Source: an uncultured Clostridia bacterium (GTDB lineage Bacteria; Bacillota; Clostridia; UBA1381). From it: a stretch of DNA of 8,762 bases. Below the pieces are notes generated by a model that was not told where the DNA came from, ran no database searches, and saw only the letters and a list, made by a program, of their open reading frames with translations. The DNA is taken from assembly GCA_934454035.1 (NCBI GenBank), contig CAKSFY010000094.1, positions 1 through 8,762 on the forward strand, written 5' to 3'. Positions 1 to 7,660 of the stretch are shown here, in pieces. Position 1 is the first letter of the stretch, and the number at the start of each line of letters is the position of its first letter. The position numbers and the translations under genes are program-made.

Positions 1-1863
1 GGCTTTAAACAGCATCTTGCCTTCCTGGTCAAATACAAGCTCGCAATTACCGGAATCAACAGCTTTTCCTGTTTCATCGTTGATTACAACATATACCGCC
101 GAACGAACATCTGTCAAATACGGAGAGCATTTATCTGCCGTGAGTGTTACTTCGCCGCTCTGGGTTACGTCTTTAACTTCAAATCTGCCCGACTTTTCGG
201 TCGCATGAGGATAATACAACTCAGCGTCATTGCCATCTTTAGTACGGTTAGCCTGTATACCGTAATACCAACCGTTTTCCTCCAGATAATCAAGCATATA
301 CTTCCATGCCCAGCTTGGGAGATAATTGCTTCTTACAGGATTAAAATAAAGGTCGTTTACACCCGACGCTCTGATTTTTTCCAAATCCTCAACGTCCTGT
401 TCAAAATTCTTTTTGTTCTGTTCATCATTTCCGAGAGAATAGCTATAAATATATGATGAAACGAACATTCCGCCGAAAGGAATATACGGCTCGCCGTTCC
501 AAATTGCAGCTGAGTTCTGATTTATGTACCAAAGCTGCTCTCTGCCTGTTTCCTTTGAATAATAATGACCGTACGAAAGCGGTTTGTGATATTTGCTCAT
601 CAGCGAATCAGTGCCGCTTACGGCAACCTTTTTTGAAACCTCCGTATCGGAATTTGCGTAGTGAATCCCGGGCTTTACTTCATAGCTCCCGGCAGGCAAA
701 TCTGATGTAAGAGTTGCCGAAAATTCAAAGCCGCCGCTTTTCTCGTCAATTGCGTCTCTTCCTGTCAGAACCTCATACAAAAGTCCGTCCTTCCAAAAAA
801 CTATATAAGGTTTTGCTTCTCTGCCGATTTCTCGGTTCAAGCTAAAGTTTGCGCTTACATTAAACGGTTCATCCTTTTTTATGCTGTCCGGAATATTAAA
901 ACTCGTAAATTCTGCCTTAACCGGAACAACCTCCTCAGCAACTCCGTTCCCGATTGTAACCTTTCCGATAACTGCGTCATTACTGCCGTCCTCCAAGGAT
1001 AAATCCTCAACACCCGCACGGATTTCAAACTCGCCGTCAGGTGCATTAAACGGCACTGTCAATGTGAACTGCTCTGTTTGCGGCATTCCTACTCCCCAGC
1101 TTTTTAAAGGAGTTGTGGGTGTATGGCTTTGTCTTGAAACAGTTTCGCCGTCCAATGCAATTTCTGCGTAAATCTTAGGCATACCGTCTGCCTTTGCCCC
1201 GAGTCTGTACTGAACATCAACCGTAAAGCTTTCCTCTCTTGAAAGCTGATTCTTTGAAACAGTACCGGAAGCAACATTCATTTTAATGTCGTTTTTGTTA
1301 TACGGCTTAACTGTTGTTCTGTTCGGAGTCCAACCCCAACTTGTAGGAACAATAGCTATTACATCAAGAATTGAATAGTAAAAATCATTTCCGAGAGTTC
1401 TTATCTGGTCTACATAAAAGCTCAAACTGTTGCTTCCTTTTGAAAGCTGCATCGGAGCAAATTTAGACCAGGATAAGCCTGCTGCTCTTACGTCAGCAGT
1501 TGTGTATCCGCTGCCGATATTTGTTGAATTATCCGACTGATATTCACCGTCGTTAAGTTTCCATTTTCTTACCGATGCCCAGTTTGTGCTGCCGGGGGTA
1601 CCGAGCAGAAATATATCATATTCGCCGTCGTAGCTTAAGTTAAAATTAATTGTTACCTCATGAGGCCCCGGCTTGGTCGAATCAAGCTTCATAGAAGCCT
1701 TTTCGCTCGCATTTCCATCCGATGCGGCAGCCCATGCACCGCTTACCACGCTTGCTGCGTCTTCGCACTCAATCCAAAGAGAGCGATATCCTCTCGCTGC
1801 CTGTGCCGGTATGATTTGAAGCATTAAAACCAAAACCAGCAAAATACTTGATAACTTTTTCAT
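1..1863 (-). CDS. Large secreted multidomain protein, probable glycoside hydrolase (3' end outside window)
   Basis: The frame is open from the ATG at 1863 to the window edge (621 codons, no stop), so the gene is partial at its C-terminus. Residues 1-22 form a Sec signal peptide (MKK, hydrophobic stretch, AQA). Residues 28-180 are a carbohydrate-binding-like module that starts LWIECED and ends IVPTSWGWTP, like the two modules of the preceding gene. Residues about 205-305 and 315-415 look like beta-sandwich/Ig-like domains. From about 420 a TIM-barrel-like start is seen: WNGEPYIPFGGMF, then DVEDLEKIRASGVNDLYFNP, then GWYYGIQANR, the layout of GH42/GH2/GH5-like clan hydrolases. The final visible part (about 575-621) looks beta-rich. 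Catalytic acids cannot be assigned because the barrel is incomplete. The start is supported by AAAGGAAG five bases upstream, 19 bp after the previous stop. Secretion is well supported; the hydrolase assignment is moderate and the substrate unknown. Confidence 0.8.
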   Translation of the reverse strand, partial: MKKLSSILLVLVLMLQIIPAQAARGYRSLWIECEDAASVVSGAWAAASDGNASEKASMKLDSTKPGPHEVTINFNLSYDGEYDIFLLGTPGSTNWASVRKWKLNDGEYQSDNSTNIGSGYTTADVRAAGLSWSKFAPMQLSKGSNSLSFYVDQIRTLGNDFYYSILDVIAIVPTSWGWTPNRTTVKPYNKNDIKMNVASGTVSKNQLSREESFTVDVQYRLGAKADGMPKIYAEIALDGETVSRQSHTPTTPLKSWGVGMPQTEQFTLTVPFNAPDGEFEIRAGVEDLSLEDGSNDAVIGKVTIGNGVAEEVVPVKAEFTSFNIPDSIKKDEPFNVSANFSLNREIGREAKPYIVFWKDGLLYEVLTGRDAIDEKSGGFEFSATLTSDLPAGSYEVKPGIHYANSDTEVSKKVAVSGTDSLMSKYHKPLSYGHYYSKETGREQLWYINQNSAAIWNGEPYIPFGGMFVSSYIYSYSLGNDEQNKKNFEQDVEDLEKIRASGVNDLYFNPVRSNYLPSWAWKYMLDYLEENGWYYGIQANRTKDGNDAELYYPHATEKSGRFEVKDVTQSGEVTLTADKCSPYLTDVRSAVYVVINDETGKAVDSGNCELVFDQEGKMLFKA

Positions 1864-1868
1864 ATATA

Positions 1869-1876
1869 CTTCCTTT
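1869..1876 (-). promoter_or_regulatory. Ribosome binding site of the large secreted protein
   Basis: On the minus strand AAAGGAAG lies five bases before the ATG at 1863. It is inside the 19-bp gap after the previous gene, so the two are probably translated from one mRNA. Confidence 0.7.
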
Positions 1877-1882
1877 CTCGGC

Positions 1883-3631
1883 TCAGCCGTCAATTGTAAG
1901 TGTATCTGTCAAACGATTTCCGTTTGCAAGACCGTTAAGCAAGAAAACTTTAAGCTTTGAGTCTGTCACATTTTCCGGCATTGTCATTTGTGCGCTTACG
2001 CTGACCTCTCCGGTACCCGACTGTTCGCCCATGCTGATTTTCTGCATTTTTCCGGCTGCATCGTACAAAACCATCAAAATAGTCGCCTTGCCGCTGTTTG
2101 CTCCGCCGGTATGAATATTAACATCTGCATTTGCTGTAATTGTTTCACCGGCTGCAAGCTTTGTCTTGTCCGTTTCAAGCGGCTTGATTATTTCATATTT
2201 GTTCCATTTTTTTACCGTCATCGGAATTGCGACTCTGCCAACCTTTATGTTGTTGTTTGAATCTGTATATTCCGCATTAATATAAAAGTTTATTTTTGCG
2301 TCATCTGCTGCGGTTGCATACGGTCTTGTTACCGTTCCGTCTGCCGATATAACTTCTCTTCCGTCATATTGGTCTGCCGAATAATAAATTTTTGCACCCA
2401 GCTGGTTTACAAATTTCGTATCCGGCAAAGATAAATTTTCTGTTATGTTTGAAAAATCTTTGCTAAAGAAATCCGCATGTTGGTTCATAAACAATTTTGC
2501 CGCAATCTCGCCATGTGCTGCTGACGGCTCAAGATTAAGCTCGTTAGGAGTCCAGCCGAGTTCGGACGGAACTATTATCACGCAATCGGCTGCAAAGAGA
2601 TATTTGTTTCCCTGCATAGAGCTGCTGACAAATTTCAAATAAAGCGTATGTGTTCCTGTTCCGATATTTTTCGTGGTCATTTTCTGCCAGTACAGAGGGA
2701 AGTTACTTCCTGCAACGCTTTCGTTGAAACAGGTCAAATCATCTTCCGATTTTGTCACCCCATGCGGCGTTTCGGGATTTGGATTATCAATTTCCCATTG
2801 AAGTCCCGACAAATGCGCAACATTTGACTGAAATCCCAGATACCAAATATCATAGCTTTTCGTCTTGTCAATATCAAAGCTATATCCAAGCGTATGTGAA
2901 AGTTCATCACCCTTAGAATCTATGCGATCTGCATATAAAACCTTTCCCTCGCTCGCACTCTGATTGTCCTTAATCTCGAACAGCTTATCCTGTGTATCTG
3001 GACTTTCGAGTTCAATCCATGCAAAATCCGCGTCGATTTTTTCCGGCTTTACCGGTTCGGAAAGTCCGTCAGGACTCCATTTCCATGAAGTCGGTACAAT
3101 AACAGCCGCATCAATCATATTAAAATATGCTCTCTCATTGTTGACAATTTTATTATCCGTCTTTTCATTAACGATAAATTTAATTTTGTTTTCTCCCTGT
3201 GAAAGACTGATTCCGCCGGAGATTTTATTCCACTGAATATCGCATAATGCTTTATTCATTTTTTCGGAATACAAACGCTCCGAATCTGCAGTGGCGACTG
3301 AAGAGGCTTCGGAGCTGTTTAAGCTCCATTTAAATTTTGATGCCTTTCTTGTCGAACCCTTTCCCGATAAAAACCAGATATCATATTTTTCAGTTTTGGA
3401 GTTGTCAAACGAAAACTCAACCGAATATTCGCCGTCCTTCGTTTCACAAACACCTACCAATTTTCCGCCGCTTGCTTTATCGTTATCTATTGTTATATAC
3501 TCTTCCGAACACACGGCGTCCTCCGCTTCCAACCAATAATAGCCTTTTTGTTCCTCTGCCGATACCGGAACTTGCAGCACGGATGCCGCAACGCTTAATC
3601 CCAATATCACACCGAATAATTTCTTTACCAT
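1883..3631 (-). CDS. Secreted carbohydrate-binding-like protein with two tandem modules, no catalytic domain
   Basis: 582 residues from the ATG at 3631. Residues 1-25 are a signal peptide (MVKKLFGVIL..., VSA/EE cleavage). Module 1 (about 31-187) runs from YYWLEAED through YDIWFL to VIVPTSWKWSP. Module 2 (about 204-363) runs from WIELES through YDIWYL to VIIVPSELGWTP. Both resemble beta-sandwich carbohydrate-binding modules of the CBM6/35/malectin kind, but I cannot assign a family. Residues about 380-475 resemble the atrophied bacterial Ig domain (SLP near 401, ISADGTVTRP near 428-437). Residues about 480-582 are a beta-rich C-terminal domain with KVFLLNGL near the end. No hydrolase motif, LPXTG signal or SLH domain is visible, so it is probably released or held non-covalently. 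The frame is open upstream to an ATG at 3730, but that overlaps the regulator gene. The ATG at 3631 gives a clean signal peptide and a good ribosome binding site. Likely role: glycan binding beside the hydrolase-like neighbour. Confidence 0.85.
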   Translation of the reverse strand: MVKKLFGVILGLSVAASVLQVPVSAEEQKGYYWLEAEDAVCSEEYITIDNDKASGGKLVGVCETKDGEYSVEFSFDNSKTEKYDIWFLSGKGSTRKASKFKWSLNSSEASSVATADSERLYSEKMNKALCDIQWNKISGGISLSQGENKIKFIVNEKTDNKIVNNERAYFNMIDAAVIVPTSWKWSPDGLSEPVKPEKIDADFAWIELESPDTQDKLFEIKDNQSASEGKVLYADRIDSKGDELSHTLGYSFDIDKTKSYDIWYLGFQSNVAHLSGLQWEIDNPNPETPHGVTKSEDDLTCFNESVAGSNFPLYWQKMTTKNIGTGTHTLYLKFVSSSMQGNKYLFAADCVIIVPSELGWTPNELNLEPSAAHGEIAAKLFMNQHADFFSKDFSNITENLSLPDTKFVNQLGAKIYYSADQYDGREVISADGTVTRPYATAADDAKINFYINAEYTDSNNNIKVGRVAIPMTVKKWNKYEIIKPLETDKTKLAAGETITANADVNIHTGGANSGKATILMVLYDAAGKMQKISMGEQSGTGEVSVSAQMTMPENVTDSKLKVFLLNGLANGNRLTDTLTIDG

Positions 3632-3640
3632 TTTTACACT

Positions 3641-3647
3641 CACCTTT
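3641..3647 (-). promoter_or_regulatory. Ribosome binding site deciding the start at 3631
   Basis: On the minus strand AAAGGTG (AAAGGTGAG) lies about 9 bases before the ATG at 3631. It falls in the 22-bp gap after the regulator stop codon and argues against the longer reading frame that begins at 3730. Confidence 0.7.
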
Positions 3648-3653
3648 CTTTCA

Positions 3654-4376
3654 TTATTGTTTCTTTTTTCTGTACTCACTTGGTGAAATTCCCTCCTGTC
3701 TTTTGAATAACATTCTGAAATGTTTTGCATCCTGGTAGCCTATATGGCCTATTATTTCATCAATCGGAATACCCGAATGTACCAGCAGTTCTTTTGCTCT
3801 GTCTATACGTTTTTTTGTTATATAATCAATAAAATTCATTCCGGTATATTTTTTAAAAGCTTTGCTAATATACGGAGTGGAACAATAAAATTGCTCAGCC
3901 AGTGCAGACAATCTCACATCCTTAGTGTAGTTATCATCAACGTATTGCTTTATTTTTTCAAATAATTCCGGAGTAAGCTGCATAAATACTCCGCCTCTTT
4001 CTTCATTCAATTCATCGACTATTTTCGAAATGGTTATTTCGAGTTCCTCGGGATTAATCGGCTTTGTCAGATATTTTTCAACCTTTAAGTCTATTGAGCG
4101 CTGCGCATATTCAAAGGTTTGGTATCCGCTTAAAATAATAACCTTACCTCTAAAGCCGTTTTTCCGCAGACGTTCTATCATTTCAAGACCGTCCATTCCC
4201 TGCATACATATATCAGCTATTACTATGTCTGCATTTACCTCATTTACAAGTGCCATTCCCTCCAAGCCGTCCGAAGCTGTGCCCGAAACGGTAATATCAT
4301 ATTTATCCCAGTCGATTATCTCACGCATTCCCTCAAGAGTATAATATTCATCATCAATTATTACTAATCTGTACAT
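3654..4376 (-). CDS. Response regulator, YesN type: receiver plus AraC-family DNA-binding domain
   Basis: 240 residues from the ATG at 4376. The receiver domain covers about residues 3-120. In this numbering the acidic pocket is Asp8/Asp9 (VIIDDE), the phosphorylated Asp is Asp55 (DIVIADICMQGMDG), the switch Ser is in IILSGY, and the conserved Lys is in KYLTKP (Lys105). Residues about 135-240 form an AraC-type double helix-turn-helix: LSALAEQFYCSTPYISKAFK is the first and IDEIIGHIGYQDAKHFRMLF the second, ending in the family-typical ISPSEYRKK. The protein is short for the YesN family because a minimal linker joins the domains. Two ATGs sit side by side (4379 and 4376). The second has the better ribosome-site spacing (6 versus 3 bases) and gives the usual MYRLVIIDDE start. 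It overlaps the kinase gene by 23 bp, so the pair is probably translationally coupled. Likely role: phosphorylation-dependent transcription activator of this glycan locus; targets are inferred. Confidence 0.95.
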   Translation of the reverse strand: MYRLVIIDDEYYTLEGMREIIDWDKYDITVSGTASDGLEGMALVNEVNADIVIADICMQGMDGLEMIERLRKNGFRGKVIILSGYQTFEYAQRSIDLKVEKYLTKPINPEELEITISKIVDELNEERGGVFMQLTPELFEKIKQYVDDNYTKDVRLSALAEQFYCSTPYISKAFKKYTGMNFIDYITKKRIDRAKELLVHSGIPIDEIIGHIGYQDAKHFRMLFKRQEGISPSEYRKKKQ

Positions 4377-6084
4377 CATTGTCCTCCTTATTCTGCGGCA
4401 GACCGCAAATCGGTATATGAATTACCACCTGCGTATTTTTTTGATAATCACTGAAAATATCTACGCCGTACTTTTCTCCGTAAATAAGTCTGATTCTTTC
4501 GTGAACATTGGCAAGTCCTATTCCCGACGGTGACGCACCGCCGTTTAAAACTGCCTTTAGTCTGTAAAGCTGTTCTCTGTCGATTCCGCTGCCGTTATCC
4601 TTAATAACAATAACCATCTCACCGTTGATTTCCTGCCCCATTATGGCAAGTTCACACATATCCTTTTTATACTTAAATCCATGCGTAACGCTGTTTTCAA
4701 TAATCGGCTGAAGCATAAATTTAACTGTGTAGCATTTCATCAGTTCATCCGGAATCATTATTTTATAATCGAATCTTCCTTTAAATCTAAGCTCCAATAT
4801 CCTCAGATAATTTACAACATTTTCAACTTCCTCTTTAAGAGTCACTTCATTTCTGTTGTCAAGATTAAATCTTAGCAAATCTCCCAGACAGGTAGTTGCA
4901 ATCGATACATCTTCTTTTTTTCCGAGTACATTAAGCATTTGAATCATTTGCAGAGTATTAAATAGGAAATGCGGATTCATTTGACTCTCATATGCTTTAA
5001 TTTTTGTATCTTTAAGCATTAGCTGCATTTTATAATTTGATTCAATATTTTTCTTCAGGTCTTCGCTGAGACTCTCGAATATCTGCTTAATCTGTGCAAT
5101 GTCACTTTCGTTTTCCTCCGGAAAGTCAACTATTTCTCCGTATCTGTTCACCTTTATAAATTTTAAAAGTTCTTCAATCGGCTTGCCGACACGTTTGGAC
5201 ATAAAAAAGGCTATCGTTCCGACAATAACAAAGCCGAAAAGTATAACTCCCATCATTCGTACAATAGTTGAATATACATTTCTGCTGGTCATTTGCATAT
5301 CTATATATGAAATTATTTTCCAGGTATCGGCTTCCTTCTTTTTTGATAGGTATTTGTTTTTATCCTTGAGAATGTAACCGCCGTCATCTTTAAATACATC
5401 AGAATAATTTAAGCCTACCAGTTCACTGTCAGCCGATAATACTATATTTCCGTATGCATCCAACACGACAACTCCGTTGCCTTTTTGCTCCTCAAACAAT
5501 TCTTTATTGAGTTTATCCGCATCAAGATACAAAAGCATTGTACCCAAATTATGAAGATTATAATAATCATCAACATATATTATTTCTTTGCAGAGCATAA
5601 TCGAATCATATCCTCTGCCGACCTTTTCATACCGCCAGAGTCCGTCACTGTGAGTGTATTCGGATTTTGCCATACATTCATGAATCATTCTTATTTGATT
5701 ATCAATATTTAAAAATATTTCACCTATGCTGAAGCATATTCCGCTTGAATCCTGATAAAAAACTGCCAAAACCTCGGAAGATTCCGAATAAATATTTGAA
5801 AGTCTTTCATTAACAATCGAACGGTAACGGGCAGTATTCGAATTTGCTTCATAAAGCTGCTCTGCTACGGTCATATTACTGATTTGCTCACTATATCTTT
5901 TTAGTGAATTTTTAACATTTAAATCGGCATAGTAAATACTGTTCGAAATATTTGATTCTATGATGTTGTTTTCCTTCGTGACAAGCTGATACATATAAAC
6001 TAAGGTGATGAGCGTGACAGTGAGAAATAGAGTACCCACGCTGACAGCAAAAAACTTAAGCCAAATCGGCGCTTTTCTTTTCAT
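4354..6084 (-). CDS. Sensor histidine kinase, YesM type
   Basis: 576 residues, membrane-bound. The first transmembrane helix is at about 8-33 and the second at about 273-295. The roughly 235 residues between them form an extracellular sensor with a dCache-like feel (GNGVVVLDAYGNIVLSAD near 202-219, WKIISYID near 255-262). A short HAMP-like stretch follows (KRVGKPIEELLKFI, 297-310), then a coiled linker. The His_kinase domain carries the phosphorylated His372 in QMNPHFLFNTLQ. The ATP-binding domain has the N box (QPIIENSVTHG, Asn464), G1 (DNGSGI, from Asp496) and G2 (GIGLANVHERI, from Gly521). This is the complete set for the YesM/LytS-like kinase family, whose members typically pair with YesN-type regulators and often sit beside sugar transporter genes. 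Start: AAGGAG eight bases upstream, overlapping the stop codon of the lipoprotein gene. Partner: the regulator encoded immediately downstream. The ligand is unknown; a glycan fragment or the loaded lipoprotein is plausible. Confidence 0.95.
   Translation of the reverse strand: MKRKAPIWLKFFAVSVGTLFLTVTLITLVYMYQLVTKENNIIESNISNSIYYADLNVKNSLKRYSEQISNMTVAEQLYEANSNTARYRSIVNERLSNIYSESSEVLAVFYQDSSGICFSIGEIFLNIDNQIRMIHECMAKSEYTHSDGLWRYEKVGRGYDSIMLCKEIIYVDDYYNLHNLGTMLLYLDADKLNKELFEEQKGNGVVVLDAYGNIVLSADSELVGLNYSDVFKDDGGYILKDKNKYLSKKKEADTWKIISYIDMQMTSRNVYSTIVRMMGVILFGFVIVGTIAFFMSKRVGKPIEELLKFIKVNRYGEIVDFPEENESDIAQIKQIFESLSEDLKKNIESNYKMQLMLKDTKIKAYESQMNPHFLFNTLQMIQMLNVLGKKEDVSIATTCLGDLLRFNLDNRNEVTLKEEVENVVNYLRILELRFKGRFDYKIMIPDELMKCYTVKFMLQPIIENSVTHGFKYKKDMCELAIMGQEINGEMVIVIKDNGSGIDREQLYRLKAVLNGGASPSGIGLANVHERIRLIYGEKYGVDIFSDYQKNTQVVIHIPICGLPQNKEDNDVQISNN
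4383..4389 (-). promoter_or_regulatory. Strong ribosome binding site of the response regulator, inside the kinase gene
   Basis: On the minus strand AAGGAGG is followed by ACA, ATG, ATG. Spacing is 3 bases to the first ATG and 6 to the second, which favours the second. It lies within the last codons of the histidine kinase gene. Confidence 0.75.
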
Positions 6085-6092
6085 CAGTCACA

Positions 6093-6098
6093 CTCCTT
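6093..6098 (-). promoter_or_regulatory. Ribosome binding site of the histidine kinase, overlapping the lipoprotein stop codon
   Basis: Minus-strand AAGGAG shares its first bases with the TAA stop of the upstream gene (6097-6099) and is eight bases before the kinase ATG. This is typical of coupled genes in one mRNA. Confidence 0.75.
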
Positions 6099-7533
6099 AT
6101 TTTTCACCCAAGTCGTTTTTACCCGCCGTCTGCTCATAGTAATAATTGTCCTCTCTTGAGAGACCGTTATCCGACATATATTCCTCTGCAAGTTCAACCG
6201 CTTCTGCCTGCACTTTTTTAAAAAAGCTATCTGACAAGTCATAATCAATCCCTGCCACCATATCCTCCGCTGAAATCCCGGATAAGTATTCCGCAGAAAT
6301 AGGATAGCCGTCGTATACAAAGCTTTCAAGTCCGGCCGGCAGGCTTATACCCTCAACAACCGGGATCTCCATTGTATCATCAATAAATTGCTGATATACA
6401 TCTTTTGAAGTAAAGTACTGCAAAAAATCGATTACCGCTTCAAGCTTGCCCTCCTGCTTGTATACCGAGGTTGTAACTCCGAGACTTTGGGTAGTTCCCG
6501 AAATAATTCTTACTCCGGGATAATCGGTATCCTCTGAAGTAAATTCAGGGAACTTAAATGTACCGACTTCAAAATTCACTTCCGAATTTTCCAAAAAACT
6601 TTTTGCGTCCCATGCACCGGTATTTATATGAGCTGCATCGCCGCTGATAAATATTGCTTTTGCTATAGATTCCTCTAGATCCGAGGCACCTTCACAATAA
6701 CTGAAATAATCCTTGTAATGTTCAATAACGGTCTTATAAAGCTTTTGAATTGATTTATCCTTTGAAGCATCCATATATCCCAGCAAAACCGCCCTATGTT
6801 TTTCATATGCAGACAAAAAATTATCATTGTTAATATTTATATTCTTGTCCTCAAGAAATCTTTTTATGCCAAGCGCCTGACCAATTTCCCATTCCAGCCA
6901 CGATGTTGCCGCCGCTTTCTGACCCGGAATAACAATCGGAGTGATACCAGCTTTTTTTATTATCTCGCAATTATTCATAAACTGGCTCCATGTTTCCGGA
7001 ATGCTGAGACCAAGCTCATCATATATACTTTTATTATAGAATATTCCAAGCTCTGTTCCGATCAAAGGAATATTGCAATTTGAACTTTTATAATCAACAT
7101 TTGCGGCATGGAATTTACTCTTAACAAAGGTGTCCTTCCATGGTTTACCCGGAGCATATGCAGACTCGGCATTAAATACATTCGTAAGATCTACAATTAT
7201 CCCTTTTTTATATTGTGTTGCAAGTGCAGAACTGTGTGACGATTCTATGTCCGGCATATCATCTGCAATATAACAGGATTTTATCCAGTCAAAATAGCTC
7301 TCTACAGGCTTGGAAATAAGCTCAATATGTACATTAGGATGTTCTTTTTCGTACTGATCGGCAATTTTTTGAAGTGCATTTTCCAATTCCCGATATATTC
7401 CGGGTTCCCAAAATGAAAATTTAATATTGATCATATTTTCATTTGTTTTTTCTGATGTATACCTTGTGTTGTCGCACCCAGGTAAAAATAGCATAGAAAA
7501 AGAAAGAATGAAAAAAAGTATTCTTTTTGACAT
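6097..7533 (-). CDS. ABC transporter sugar-binding lipoprotein (extracellular solute-binding protein, MalE-like)
   Basis: 478 residues, of usual length for the family. The signal peptide ends in a lipobox FLPGC with Cys20 as the lipidated residue, so the mature protein is anchored on the outer face of the membrane. The first lobe starts KFSFWEPG (near 38-45) followed by a helix ALQKIADQYEKEHPNVHIEL, the classic opening of family 1 solute-binding proteins. IPLIGTELGIFYNKSIYDELGL and IPETWSQF are the typical hinge-region segments. SLGVTTSVYK (about 349-358) and FLQYFTSKDVYQQFI (about 369-383) are the usual C-terminal-lobe features. The ligand is inferred to be an oligosaccharide from the family and the neighbours. 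It is separated from the permease by 380 bp of repeats but only 12 bp from the kinase, so it might also be a sensing partner of that kinase. Start: GGGAGG, five bases from the ATG. Confidence 0.93.
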   Translation of the reverse strand: MSKRILFFILSFSMLFLPGCDNTRYTSEKTNENMINIKFSFWEPGIYRELENALQKIADQYEKEHPNVHIELISKPVESYFDWIKSCYIADDMPDIESSHSSALATQYKKGIIVDLTNVFNAESAYAPGKPWKDTFVKSKFHAANVDYKSSNCNIPLIGTELGIFYNKSIYDELGLSIPETWSQFMNNCEIIKKAGITPIVIPGQKAAATSWLEWEIGQALGIKRFLEDKNININNDNFLSAYEKHRAVLLGYMDASKDKSIQKLYKTVIEHYKDYFSYCEGASDLEESIAKAIFISGDAAHINTGAWDAKSFLENSEVNFEVGTFKFPEFTSEDTDYPGVRIISGTTQSLGVTTSVYKQEGKLEAVIDFLQYFTSKDVYQQFIDDTMEIPVVEGISLPAGLESFVYDGYPISAEYLSGISAEDMVAGIDYDLSDSFFKKVQAEAVELAEEYMSDNGLSREDNYYYEQTAGKNDLGEK

Positions 7534-7537
7534 ATTG

Positions 7538-7547
7538 TCCTCCCTTT
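7538..7547 (-). promoter_or_regulatory. Ribosome binding site of the sugar-binding lipoprotein
   Basis: Minus-strand AAAGGGAGGA lies just before the ATG at 7533, with about five bases between GGAGG and the start. No convincing -35/-10 pair could be picked out upstream. Confidence 0.75.
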
Positions 7548-7554
7548 CTTATGT

Positions 7555-7588
7555 AGTTTTAAAACTGTTTGCAGAATCATGCAGTTTT
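7555..7588. repeat. Short palindromes just upstream of the lipoprotein ribosome binding site
   Basis: AGTTTTAAAACT (7555-7566) is a perfect 12-bp palindrome. Its right part also pairs with CAGTTTT at 7582-7588 (AAAACTG at 7561-7567 is the exact complement). It lies 7 bp beyond the ribosome binding site, where a repressor or activator site would affect the lipoprotein operon. An operator role is only a guess. Confidence 0.35.
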
Positions 7589-7619
7589 TGTATCCTCTTG
7601 CCATGCCCGCCCTTCTGTG

Positions 7620-7660
7620 TTCGGACTCACCCTCCATGTTTAAAGGATTGTGAGTCCGAA
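7620..7660. repeat. Perfect 11-bp inverted repeat (hairpin)
   Basis: TTCGGACTCAC (7620-7630) is exactly complementary to GTGAGTCCGAA (7650-7660), with a 19-base loop. Neither strand has a T-run after it, so it is not a standard Rho-independent terminator. It lies between the tandem hairpin repeats and the lipoprotein start and would form in the leader of that gene's mRNA if transcription begins upstream. Confidence 0.8.

Larger units (their letters stand above)
1..7533 (-). other. Predicted five-gene transcription unit: lipoprotein, kinase, regulator, two secreted proteins
   Basis: Inference from spacing. The five genes are co-directional with junctions of +12, -23, +22 and +19 bp, each downstream gene having its own ribosome binding site and no room for a promoter or terminator between them. 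If the response regulator activates this unit, the arrangement would give positive feedback. The permease gene upstream may read through into it or be separated by the 380-bp repeat region. Confidence 0.6.

Noticed and set aside
425..1397. 14-bp exact repeat ATCATTTCCGAGAG, near 424 and 1384
   Set aside because: It encodes LGND in two unrelated parts of the same protein; a coincidence of codon use, with no flanking similarity.
3632..3730. 33-codon upstream extension of the 582-residue secreted protein
   Set aside because: It would overlap the response regulator gene by 77 bp and bury the signal peptide; the ATG at 3631 has its own AAAGGTGAG site.
3337..3738. 133-codon plus-strand frame and other plus-strand frames across 1-6000
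   Set aside because: All are antisense to genes with clear domain motifs, lack ribosome binding sites and show no recognisable protein features.
6084..6329. 81-codon minus-strand frame overlapping the 3' end of the lipoprotein gene
   Set aside because: It is an out-of-frame shadow of the lipoprotein C-terminus with low-quality composition and no matching ribosome binding site.
7620..7660. Perfect hairpin considered as a Rho-independent terminator
   Set aside because: Neither strand has a run of T after the stem (CACAGAAGG on the minus strand, GAAAAGCCC on the plus strand), and the loop is long.
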